6,302 bases of DNA from a bacterium (GTDB lineage Bacteria > Actinomycetota > Acidimicrobiia > Acidimicrobiales > CATQHL01): assembly GCA_028819945.1 (NCBI GenBank), contig JAPPKQ010000162.1, forward strand, positions 670 to 6,971, in the 5' to 3' direction. The notes under the pieces were generated by a model. It searched no databases and was not told the DNA's origin. It saw nothing but the letters and a program-made list of their open reading frames with translations. Positions 1 through 6,079 of the stretch are shown here, one piece after another. Made by a program: the position numbers and the translations under genes. The first letter of the stretch is position 1. Every line of letters starts with the position of its first letter.

Positions 1-1028
1 GCGTCTACTTCGACGTGGCGCGGTACGCCGACTACGGACGCCTACCGGGGCGAGACCCAGGAGAGCTGCGGGAGAGTGCGGGCGCCCGGGTAGCGGTGGA
101 CGAGCGCAAGCGCGACCCGTTGGACTTCGCCCTCTGGAAGTCTGCGAAGCCCGGCGAACCCGCCTGGGACGCCCCGTGGATGCGCGGTCGGCCGGGCTGG
201 CACATCGAGTGCGTGGCGATGTCGCTGGGGATACTCGGCGACGGCTTCGACATCCACGGCGGCGGATCGGACCTGATCTTCCCGCACCACGAGAACGAAC
301 GAGCCGAGGCCGAGGCTGCAGGACACCGGTTCGCCCGGCTATGGATGCACTCGGCGATGGTCAACGTCGCCGGCGAGAAGATGGCCAAGTCGACCGGGAA
401 CTTCCGCACGCTGGCCGACGTGCTGGCTCTCCACGACCCGCGGACGCTCCGCCTGGCGATGCTGCAGGCCCACTACCGCTCCACGATGGAGATCGACGAG
501 GCAGTCCTGGAAGGCGCCGCCGCCGGCATCAGCCGGCTCGACGCCTTCGCACGGCGCGTCGGCGCACTCGGCGGAGTCAGCGAGGTGGAGCAAACCCCCG
601 CCACCGATGCGGCCCGGACCGCGTTCGTCGAAGCCATGGACAACGACATGGGCACTCCTGGGGCTGTCGGCACCATCTTCGATCTGCTGCGCCGCGGGAA
701 CGTCGCCCTGGACCGCGACGAGACCGAGGCTGCGGCAGCGGCGCTGGACACCGTGCGCGACCTAGCCGGCGCCCTTGGCCTTCGCTTGGGTCCCGCACCT
801 GCAGTTGCGGCGGGAACGGTCAACTTGGGTCTCGCGGGCTCAACTGGAGCCGAGGCGAGCCAGGGACCGCTGCCGGACGCGGCGGTGCAAGGACGCGTCG
901 ACGAGCGGGACGAGGCGCGGCGCTCCCGGGACTTCGCCGCGGCCGACCGGATCCGGGCCGAACTGGCCGAAGGTGGGATCGAACTCGAGGACACTCCGTC
1001 GGGGACGATCTGGCGCAGGGTGCGCTGA
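1..1028 (+). CDS. cysS: Cysteinyl-tRNA synthetase, 5'-truncated by the window edge
   Basis: This class I aminoacyl-tRNA synthetase charges tRNA-Cys with cysteine in the cytoplasm, using ATP. The reading frame is already open at base 3 (VYFDV...), so the gene begins outside the window; the N-terminal HIGH motif and first zinc cysteine are missing. Visible are GWHIEC (195-212), whose Cys is a zinc ligand in this family, HGGGSDLIFPHHENE (about 255-299) with the His and Glu zinc ligands, and the KMSKS-loop variant KMAKS starting at 378. The C-terminal half carries the helical anticodon-binding (DALR-type) region and ends with the typical AADRIRAEL...GIELEDTPSGTIWRR tail. That tail argues against MshC, the mycothiol-biosynthesis paralogue of actinobacteria, which lacks it. 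About 340 residues remain of the usual 450-480. The TGA at 1026-1028 lies 7 bases before the next start. The GTG at 15 is internal, not the real start. Confidence 0.96.
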   Translation, partial: VYFDVARYADYGRLPGRDPGELRESAGARVAVDERKRDPLDFALWKSAKPGEPAWDAPWMRGRPGWHIECVAMSLGILGDGFDIHGGGSDLIFPHHENERAEAEAAGHRFARLWMHSAMVNVAGEKMAKSTGNFRTLADVLALHDPRTLRLAMLQAHYRSTMEIDEAVLEGAAAGISRLDAFARRVGALGGVSEVEQTPATDAARTAFVEAMDNDMGTPGAVGTIFDLLRRGNVALDRDETEAAAAALDTVRDLAGALGLRLGPAPAVAAGTVNLGLAGSTGAEASQGPLPDAAVQGRVDERDEARRSRDFAAADRIRAELAEGGIELEDTPSGTIWRRVR

Positions 1029-1035
1029 AGCCGCC

Positions 1036-2118
1036 ATGAGGGAGGTGCCGGCCACCGTCGCTCGCGTGGCCGCCGACATCGCGCTCGGATCGAGCGATCC
1101 GATCGAGGCGCGTCTCCGCCGGGCGCTGCACGCATCGCTGGGCACCGTCCGCCGGGTCGACTCCCTCGATGAGGGTTCCCACACCACGCATCACCGCCGC
1201 GCCGTCGTCCATCTGGCCTGCGGCGACCGGCGCTCGGTCTTCGTCAAGACGCCGTCCCGCCACCCTGCGACGCGCCTGCTGGTCGAGGCGGCCGGGCTCA
1301 CCGCGAGCGAAGTCCGCTTCTACCGGACACTGGCGCAGAGCGTCCCGGTCCGGGTGCCGGAGTGTCTGCACGCCCGCCACGACGGCACCCGCTTCATGCT
1401 CGTCCTGGAGGACCTGACGGGCACCGACCGTCTACCGGCCCCCACCGAGGCCTGCACCGCCCGCCAGGCTCTGGCGGTGATCGATGCCCTCGCCGATCTG
1501 CATGCGTACGGATGGGGCCGACCGGAACGAGGGAGGGCCGGGGGCTGGCTCCTCGCGCAGGTCGACCGCGAGCGCTCCCTCGGGACGTGGCTGCGGCTCC
1601 CGCTCACCCGCCGCGGCCTGGAACTCGCCGGCGACCAGGTCCCCCGGTCGGTAGCCGCGGGCGCTCTGCGCTACGCCCGGAACCACGGGATCGCCGACAG
1701 ACAACTCACGGGGACACCGCACACCCTGATTCACAACGACTGCCATATCGGCAACCTGGCCTTCGGCGAGGAGGATCAGCCGCTCTTCCTGGACTGGCAG
1801 ATGGTCCGCGCCGGCCAGTGGGCACGCGACGTGGCCTACTTCTGCACGCTGGCGCTCGATCCCGACGACCGCCGCTCCGGGGAAGACCTCCTGCTGGACC
1901 GCTACCGCCGTCGCCTGCACGCCGCCGGGGGGCCCGACCTCGACGCGGAAGAAGCGCGCGACGCGTACCGCCGCCACGCCGCCTACGCGCTGGAGGCCAC
2001 GATCGTGACGCTCGCCATCGGCGCCGCGCCGCGCGATGCCACCGACGCGTGGCTCGCCCGAGCGACAGCCGCGGTGGACGACCTCGATTCGTTCGCCGCC
2101 CTGAACCTTCCCGGCTGA
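1036..2118 (+). CDS. Phosphotransferase of the APH/EcKinase (kinase-like fold) group, substrate unknown
   Basis: A 360-residue protein with the small-molecule kinase fold seen in aminoglycoside phosphotransferases, choline kinases and ecdysteroid kinase-like proteins. Family landmarks are in order: a beta-strand lysine in VFVKTPS (K71) that would contact ATP, a glutamate in SEVRFYRTL (E92) that would pair with it, a hinge-like LVLEDL (about 123-128), the catalytic loop HNDCHIGN (233-240; H233, D235, N240) matching HxDxxxxN, and the metal-binding LDWQ (D253) in place of DFG. All catalytic residues are present, so it should be active. The substrate cannot be read from sequence; a hydroxyl-bearing metabolite is as likely as an antibiotic. 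ATG 1036 was chosen because it sits 7 bases after the cysS stop, suggesting translational coupling; the ribosome binding site is poor (AGGG at 1017-1020). An in-frame GTG at 973 would overlap cysS and is less likely. No signal peptide or membrane segment is seen. Confidence 0.85.
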   Translation: MREVPATVARVAADIALGSSDPIEARLRRALHASLGTVRRVDSLDEGSHTTHHRRAVVHLACGDRRSVFVKTPSRHPATRLLVEAAGLTASEVRFYRTLAQSVPVRVPECLHARHDGTRFMLVLEDLTGTDRLPAPTEACTARQALAVIDALADLHAYGWGRPERGRAGGWLLAQVDRERSLGTWLRLPLTRRGLELAGDQVPRSVAAGALRYARNHGIADRQLTGTPHTLIHNDCHIGNLAFGEEDQPLFLDWQMVRAGQWARDVAYFCTLALDPDDRRSGEDLLLDRYRRRLHAAGGPDLDAEEARDAYRRHAAYALEATIVTLAIGAAPRDATDAWLARATAAVDDLDSFAALNLPG

Positions 2119-2128
2119 GCCGGTCCGG

Positions 2129-2144
2129 GGGCGCCGCGGCGCCC
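2129..2144. repeat. Perfect 16-bp GC palindrome in the gap before the CoA-transferase gene
   Basis: GGGCGCCGCGGCGCCC is a perfect palindrome starting 11 bases after the phosphotransferase stop. As RNA it would fold as a 6-bp GC stem with a CGCG tetraloop. No U-tract follows (the next bases are CAAGGCGG), so it is not a classic intrinsic terminator; it could be a weak terminator or pause, an mRNA-stabilising end, or a dyad operator for the downstream gene. In GC-rich DNA such palindromes also arise by chance. Confidence 0.4.
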
Positions 2145-2177
2145 AAGGCGGTGGCACAATGCCCCCAACCGGAAGCG

Positions 2178-2184
2178 AGGGAGG
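2178..2184 (+). promoter_or_regulatory. Ribosome binding site deciding the CoA-transferase start
   Basis: AGGGAGG at 2178-2184 lies 8 bases before GTG 2193, ideal spacing. A second in-frame GTG at 2184 overlaps the motif itself and so is unlikely to be the start. The choice of 2193 also gives an N-terminus (VQNVLDGLRVVEGSAF) that begins where family III CoA-transferases normally begin. Confidence 0.7.
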
Positions 2185-2192
2185 TGGCGCGG

Positions 2193-3449
2193 GTGCAAAA
2201 CGTTCTCGACGGTCTGCGGGTGGTGGAAGGGTCCGCGTTCGTGGCCGCGCCCTCCGGGGGCATGACTCTCGCTCAACTTGGAGCCGACGTGATCCGCTTC
2301 GACCCCATCGGAGGCGGTATCGATCACCACCGCTGGCCGCTGACCGCTGACGGGACCAGCCTCTACTGGGCCGGGCTCAACAAGGGCAAGCGATCGCTGC
2401 AGGTCGACGTGCGCTCCGAGGCCGGGCGCGAGGTGCTCAGCGAGTTGATCTGCGCGCCCGGCGCCGACGGGGGCATCTTCCTCACCAATTTCCCGGCCGC
2501 GGGCTGGATGGGCTACGAGGCGCTCCGGGCGCGCCGCGAGGATCTCATCATGCTCGCGATCATCGGCAACCACGACGGCACCACCGCAGTGGACTACACG
2601 GTGAACTGCGCCATGGGCTATCCCATGGTGACAGGACACGTAGCGAGTGGACCCGACGGCGACATCGTCGGCCACGACGAGCACCGGCCGGTGAATCACG
2701 TCCTGCCGGCCTGGGACGTCATCTGCGGTCAGACCGCCGCCGTAGGACTGCTGGCCGCCGAGCGCCGCCGCAGCCGCACCGGTGAGGGACGGCTCGTCAC
2801 GCTGGCCCTGTCGGACGTGGCGCTCGGGGTGGTCACGGCCCTCGGACACGTGGCCGAGGCGCAGATCCTGGGCACTGAGCGTCCTCGGATCGGGAACGAC
2901 CTCTACGGCGCCCTCGGCCGGGACTTCCGCTGTTCCGACGGCCGGCGGGTGATCGCCGTGGCGATCAGCCCGAAGCAGTGGCAGGCGCTGTGCGCCGCGT
3001 GCGAGATGGCCGGCGCAATGGCCGACCTGGAAGCGGAGACAGGCCTGGACCTCGCCCGTTCGGAGGGTGACCGATTCCAGGCCCGCCGGCGCATCTTCGA
3101 GGCGGTCGAGGATTGGTGCGCCGGCTTGACATTCGCCGAGGTGGCAGATGCCTTCGACCGTCACGGCGTCTGCTGGGGCCCCTACCGGACCTTCGGCGAA
3201 CTCGTGGCGGACGATCCCCGCTGCTCGGTCGCCAACCCGCTGTTCGCGCCTGTGGACCATCCGGGCGTGGGCACCGTCCTGGAAGCCCGCTCGCCGCTGC
3301 GGTTCGGTGGACTGGCGCTCGATGACCCGGCTCCCGCACCCCGTCTGGGCCAGCACACCGACGAGGTCCTGGCCGAGTTCCTCGGACTTTCGGACACCGA
3401 GATCGGCCGGCTGCACGACGCCGGAGTCGTCGCCGGCCCGCACGGCTGA
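2193..3449 (+). CDS. mct: Class III CoA-transferase, probable 2-methylfumaryl-CoA isomerase (mesaconyl-CoA C1-C4 CoA transferase)
   Basis: A 418-residue family III (CaiB/BaiF) CoA-transferase. From memory of Chloroflexus Mct, long stretches match: GLRVVEGSAFVAAP (8-20), MTLAQLGADVIRFDPIGGG (24-42), WAGLNKGKRS (59-68), ICAPG (86-90), FLTNFPAAGW (96-105), VDYTVN (133-138), VNHVLPAWD (167-175), LLAAER (186-191), ERPRIGNDLYGALGRDF (229-245), the C-terminal APRLGQHTDE (382-391) and IGRLHDAGVVAGP (404-416). Asp175 in LPAWD falls where the catalytic aspartate of the family lies, and it is conserved here. Mct moves CoA within mesaconyl-CoA from C1 to C4 in the glyoxylate-assimilating half of the 3-hydroxypropionate bi-cycle. 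The segment around 149-166 seems about ten residues longer than in the Chloroflexus protein as I recall it. The partners mesaconyl-CoA hydratase and malyl-CoA lyase are not in the window, so the substrate may differ; an intramolecular transferase for a related dicarboxylyl-CoA is the alternative. Start GTG 2193 is set by its ribosome binding site. The gene probably shares a transcript with the oxidoreductase gene 36 bases downstream. Confidence 0.85.
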   Translation: MQNVLDGLRVVEGSAFVAAPSGGMTLAQLGADVIRFDPIGGGIDHHRWPLTADGTSLYWAGLNKGKRSLQVDVRSEAGREVLSELICAPGADGGIFLTNFPAAGWMGYEALRARREDLIMLAIIGNHDGTTAVDYTVNCAMGYPMVTGHVASGPDGDIVGHDEHRPVNHVLPAWDVICGQTAAVGLLAAERRRSRTGEGRLVTLALSDVALGVVTALGHVAEAQILGTERPRIGNDLYGALGRDFRCSDGRRVIAVAISPKQWQALCAACEMAGAMADLEAETGLDLARSEGDRFQARRRIFEAVEDWCAGLTFAEVADAFDRHGVCWGPYRTFGELVADDPRCSVANPLFAPVDHPGVGTVLEARSPLRFGGLALDDPAPAPRLGQHTDEVLAEFLGLSDTEIGRLHDAGVVAGPHG

Positions 3450-3472
3450 GAGGCGCCGACCGCTGCTGACCG

Positions 3473-3478
3473 AAGGAG
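3473..3478 (+). promoter_or_regulatory. Strong ribosome binding site of the Gfo/Idh/MocA gene
   Basis: AAGGAG at 3473-3478 sits 7 bases before ATG 3486 and confirms this start. The site lies in the 36-base gap after the CoA-transferase stop; no terminator or promoter is evident there, which fits co-transcription. Confidence 0.75.
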
Positions 3479-3485
3479 AACGGCC

Positions 3486-4568
3486 ATGACCGCACGCATC
3501 GGAGTCATCGGGACCGGGTGGTGGGCGACGCGCGCGCACCTCCCCGCCATCGCCGCGAACCCCGAGGCCGAGTTGGTTGCCATCGCCGACCCCGACGAGG
3601 CGAATCGAACCCGGGCGGCGGCCGTCTTCGCTCCGCCGGCAACGTACGCGGACTACAGCGAGATGCTGGAGGCCGAACAACTCGACGGCGTGGTCGTGGC
3701 CGTGCCTCACACCCGGCACTTCGAGATCGCCCGCGACGCCCTGCGCCGTGATCTGCACGTCCTGTTGGAAAAGCCGATGGTTCTGACGAGCGGTCACGCC
3801 CGGGAGTTGCTGCGTACCGCAGCCGGGCACGGCCGCCAGATCATCGTGGGCTACCCGTGGCACTACAACGAGCAGGTCAACCGGGCACGCGACTGGATCG
3901 CCTCGGGAGCCATCGGGGACCTTCTGTACGTCCACTCACTGTTCGCATCCATCGTCTGGGAGTTGTACCGGGGCGATATCGAGTTGGTCGCCGACGAGAT
4001 GGGCTACACGGTCAATCCCACCGGGCGCGACACGTACGGCGATCCGGCGCTGTCCGGCGGCGGGCAGGGGGTCACCCAGATCACGCACTCCGGCGCCCTG
4101 CTGCTGCACATGACCGGCCTCGAACCGGCCGCGGTGTTCGCCCACATGCACAACCACGACCTGCGCGTGGACCTCGTCGACGCCCTCAGCGTGCGCTTCG
4201 AGGGCGGCTGCCTGGGAACCATCGGCTCCACGGGATCGACGGTGCGGAGCCAGGAGGAGGTGCTGGAGTACCGGCTCTACGGCACCGGCGGCCACATCCT
4301 CTTCGACGTCATGAACGAGCAACTCATGATGTACCGGGCCGACGGCTCGGTCACCGAGAGCCCCCCGTGCCCGCCGGCGCCCGCGGGCCGGGACTACTCC
4401 ACGAGCTACCCCGAGGAGGGTCCGCTCGACAATCTGGTGGAGGTCATCGCAGGAGGTCCGAACCGCTCGCCGGGCCGTCTCGGCGCCCGCGTCGTCGCCA
4501 TGCTGGAGGCCGCCTACGCCTCAGCCGCCGACGGCGCACGGCACCACGTCGCCCCCACCGACCCGTAG
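3486..4568 (+). CDS. Gfo/Idh/MocA-family NAD(P)-dependent oxidoreductase
   Basis: A 360-residue soluble dehydrogenase. The N-terminal Rossmann domain (about 1-122) has the dinucleotide motif IGTGWWA (8-14), an acidic residue at the end of strand 2 (AIADPDE, D35 and D37) that suggests NAD preference, and the family signature EKP (95-97), whose lysine is normally catalytic. The C-terminal alpha/beta domain contains GGGQGVTQITH (191-201). In the usual pattern GGG...D...H..D, only the histidine (H201) is kept: the aspartates are replaced by T197 and A204. The family oxidises or reduces sugars, inositols and related polyols; the exact substrate is unknown. This variant motif places it in a divergent subgroup that may use a different acid/base arrangement. 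Lengths of 330-400 are normal. It follows the CoA-transferase by 36 bases with a strong ribosome binding site and converges with the enolase-superfamily gene, whose substrates (sugar acids, hydroxy acids) are chemically compatible. Confidence 0.9.
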   Translation: MTARIGVIGTGWWATRAHLPAIAANPEAELVAIADPDEANRTRAAAVFAPPATYADYSEMLEAEQLDGVVVAVPHTRHFEIARDALRRDLHVLLEKPMVLTSGHARELLRTAAGHGRQIIVGYPWHYNEQVNRARDWIASGAIGDLLYVHSLFASIVWELYRGDIELVADEMGYTVNPTGRDTYGDPALSGGGQGVTQITHSGALLLHMTGLEPAAVFAHMHNHDLRVDLVDALSVRFEGGCLGTIGSTGSTVRSQEEVLEYRLYGTGGHILFDVMNEQLMMYRADGSVTESPPCPPAPAGRDYSTSYPEEGPLDNLVEVIAGGPNRSPGRLGARVVAMLEAAYASAADGARHHVAPTDP

Positions 4569-4581
4569 CCGCCCGGCCTGC

Positions 4582-4616
4582 GCCAACCCCCGAGGGAGGG
4601 GGCGCCGGGGGCTGGC
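4582..4616. terminator. Possible hairpin terminator between convergent genes
   Basis: The 139-base gap 4569-4707 between the two convergent stops holds no gene. CCAACCCCCG (4583-4592) pairs with CGGGGGCTGG (4606-4615) with one A-C mismatch, extended by a G-C pair at 4582/4616, leaving a 13-base loop. There is no U-run after it on the + strand, only GATTT further on, so this is at best a GC-type terminator for the oxidoreductase transcript. Two short palindromes, GACCGGTC (4667-4674) and GCACCGGTGC (4699-4708), lie nearer the end of the opposite gene; their meaning is unclear. Confidence 0.3.
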
Positions 4617-4707
4617 CGGCGGAGCGATTTCGCCCGACGATCCCGACGACGGCCACCGCCGCCCCCGACCGGTCGTCACGAGACCCCCGAGGGGCGGGGC
4701 ACCGGTG

Positions 4708-5832
4708 CTACCGCATCAGGTAGCGGTCGATCACCTCGTGGTTGATCGTGAGGCCCCACCCCGGCCCCTCCGGGATGGGCACCCAGCCGCCTTCCTGCTC
4801 GATGGGCTCGGTCACCAACTCATACTGCATCGGTGAGGGGTTGGGCTTGAGTTCGAAGACCACGCCGTTGTCGGAACTGGCGTAGAGGTTCGCCGCTGCC
4901 GCCGTGTTGATGGCGCTCGACCAGGAGTGGGGCGTGAAGCGCACGCTGTGGGCGTCGGCGAACTCCACGATCTTCTTGAAGCCGGTGACGCCCTCGGCCT
5001 TGCCGGGATCGGGCATGACGATGTCGGCCGCTCCCAGTTCAATGAGCTCCTTGAAGGCCCGCAGCGTCCATTCCTTCTCCCCGGTGGCGACCGGCGTGCG
5101 GATCGACTCGCGGAGGCGGATGTAGCCCTGGATATCGTCCTGCGGCAGCGGCTCCTCGATCCAGTACAGGTTGTACGGCTCGAAGGCCCGCGCCATGGCG
5201 ATGGCGTGTGACGGCGTCCAGCGCACGTGCGTGCCCACGTCGACGATCACGTCGATGTCGGGGCCGACGGCGTCGCGGATGGTCGACACCACGGCCAGAT
5301 CGCGCTTGGGGTCTCGCCCGAAGCACGTCTCGGGGCTCTTCCCCCAGCCCCCCTTGACGGCCGTGTAGCCGCGCGACGCGTAGTCGGCGAACTCCTCGCC
5401 GGTGGCGTCGAGGTCCTCGGTGTCGAATATGACGCTGGCGCAGGCCCGCATCCGATCCATCCGCTTCCCGCCGAGCAGTTCGTAGACCGGCACGTCCAGG
5501 ATCCGCCCCTTCAGGTCCCAGAGGGCCATGTCCACGGCGCTGATGGCGAAGCTGGCGATGCCGCCGTTGCCGTACCACCAACTGCGGTCGCGCATGGCCT
5601 GCCAGAGGCGCTCCACGTCACGGGCGTCCTCCCCGATCAGCAGCGGGGCGAATCCCTCCTCCACGACGACCTTCGTGGCCAGGGCGGCCTCCGGGAACTG
5701 TGCGATGCACTCCCCCCATCCAACAGCGCCGTCGGCGTCCGTGACCTTGGCGATGGTGACGTAGCGACTCTTGTTGCTGTCGTGGGGCTCGGGATAGTGC
5801 AGCGGGAATGCTTCGACGGAGTTGATGCGCAT
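4708..5832 (-). CDS. Enolase-superfamily enzyme, mandelate racemase/muconate lactonizing type; substrate unknown
   Basis: A 374-residue TIM-barrel enzyme that would abstract the alpha-proton of a carboxylate with Mg2+ help, giving racemisation or dehydration. The N-terminal capping domain (about 1-120) has the common YVTIAKVTDADGAVGWGE and AVDMALWDLKGR segments. In the barrel, YTAVKGGWG carries the candidate S-face base K160; metal ligands are probably D198 (VIVDVG), E226 or E227 (WIEEP) and E252 (ATGE). The Asp-His dyad of the mandelate racemase group is D275 (MPDPGK) and H302 (TPHSW), and E327 (VFE) may be the C-terminal acid. The spacing E252-D275-H302 (23 and 27) equals that of mandelate racemase as I recall it. 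The group includes sugar-acid dehydratases such as rhamnonate, talarate/galactarate and gluconate dehydratases; which one this is cannot be told. ATG 5832 was chosen because MRINSVEAFPL is the usual beginning; an upstream ATG at 5916 would add 28 unconserved arginine/serine-rich residues. The ribosome binding site is weak. Confidence 0.9.
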   Translation of the reverse strand: MRINSVEAFPLHYPEPHDSNKSRYVTIAKVTDADGAVGWGECIAQFPEAALATKVVVEEGFAPLLIGEDARDVERLWQAMRDRSWWYGNGGIASFAISAVDMALWDLKGRILDVPVYELLGGKRMDRMRACASVIFDTEDLDATGEEFADYASRGYTAVKGGWGKSPETCFGRDPKRDLAVVSTIRDAVGPDIDVIVDVGTHVRWTPSHAIAMARAFEPYNLYWIEEPLPQDDIQGYIRLRESIRTPVATGEKEWTLRAFKELIELGAADIVMPDPGKAEGVTGFKKIVEFADAHSVRFTPHSWSSAINTAAAANLYASSDNGVVFELKPNPSPMQYELVTEPIEQEGGWVPIPEGPGWGLTINHEVIDRYLMR

Positions 5833-5908
5833 GGCGCGGCACTCTACGCCGTGCGCTCGCGACGCGCCCTCGGAGGGACGACTCGTAGAGCGAGCGCGAG
5901 CAGATAAG

Positions 5909-5938
5909 TAGACCATGAAGGCGCGGCAGCACTAGAGT
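5909..5938 (+). promoter_or_regulatory. Candidate sigma70-type promoter for the exported-protein gene
   Basis: TAGACC (5909-5914) and TAGAGT (5933-5938) are separated by 18 bases and resemble -35 and TANNNT -10 boxes. Transcription would start near 5945, giving a leader of about 135 bases that contains the inverted repeats. The match is weak and the call rests on position as much as on sequence. Confidence 0.25.
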
Positions 5939-5940
5939 GG

Positions 5941-5972
5941 CCGCTCGGATCAGCGGGGATCTCATCCGCGCT
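5941..5972. repeat. Two overlapping inverted repeats, possible operator or leader hairpins
   Basis: The main element has 9-base arms AGCGGGGAT (5952-5960) and ATCCGCGCT (5964-5972) around CTC, complementary at 8 of 9 positions. A smaller element, CCGCT (5941-5945) and AGCGG (5952-5956), shares the left arm, so the two hairpins exclude each other. Placed just after the candidate rightward -10 box, this could be a repressor operator or an RNA leader switch. No regulator gene is present to assign it to. Confidence 0.4.
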
Positions 5973-6065
5973 GTTCCTTACGAGGGGAAGGAGAGCCTGG
6001 TTCCGCGCCGAGCGGTGCGGCTGTTCTACGTCGGCGTCTCGCAGCTTCCCCAACGCACCGAGGAC

Positions 6066-6072
6066 AAAGGAG
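6066..6072 (+). promoter_or_regulatory. Strong ribosome binding site of the exported-protein gene
   Basis: AAAGGAG at 6066-6072 stands 7 bases before ATG 6080 (10 before the tandem ATG at 6083). It is the main reason to accept a real gene start here although the body of the gene is unreadable. Confidence 0.7.
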
Positions 6073-6079
6073 AGTACCA

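Larger units (their letters stand above)
5833..6079. promoter_or_regulatory. Divergent intergenic region of 247 bases
   Basis: This stretch separates the leftward enolase-superfamily gene from the rightward exported-protein gene and must carry promoters for both. It has lower GC than the coding DNA on either side. I see no convincing small gene in it. It contains a weak promoter candidate and two overlapping inverted repeats described separately. A clear leftward promoter could not be assigned; CTTATCT on the minus strand around 5903-5909 is only a vague -10 candidate. Confidence 0.55.

Noticed and set aside
1..1028. Mycothiol ligase MshC, the CysRS paralogue of actinobacteria
   Set aside because: The full anticodon-binding region and the LEDTPSGTIWRR-type tail are present, which MshC lacks.
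1362..2192. In-frame upstream extension of the CoA-transferase frame into the phosphotransferase gene
   Set aside because: The extension is arginine/proline-rich with no homology features and overlaps a well supported gene; the ribosome binding site and family N-terminus fix the start at 2193.
1983..3935. A 650-codon open frame on the minus strand, antisense to the CoA-transferase gene
   Set aside because: It is a shadow frame created by high GC codon bias; it shows no family motif, while the + strand frame beneath it matches Mct throughout.
3857..4723. A 288-codon + strand frame overlapping the oxidoreductase gene
   Set aside because: Arginine-rich shadow translation without recognisable domains; the Gfo/Idh/MocA frame explains the region.
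5227..5907. A 226-codon + strand frame opposite the enolase-superfamily gene
   Set aside because: It is antisense to a gene with intact catalytic motifs and shows no protein features of its own.
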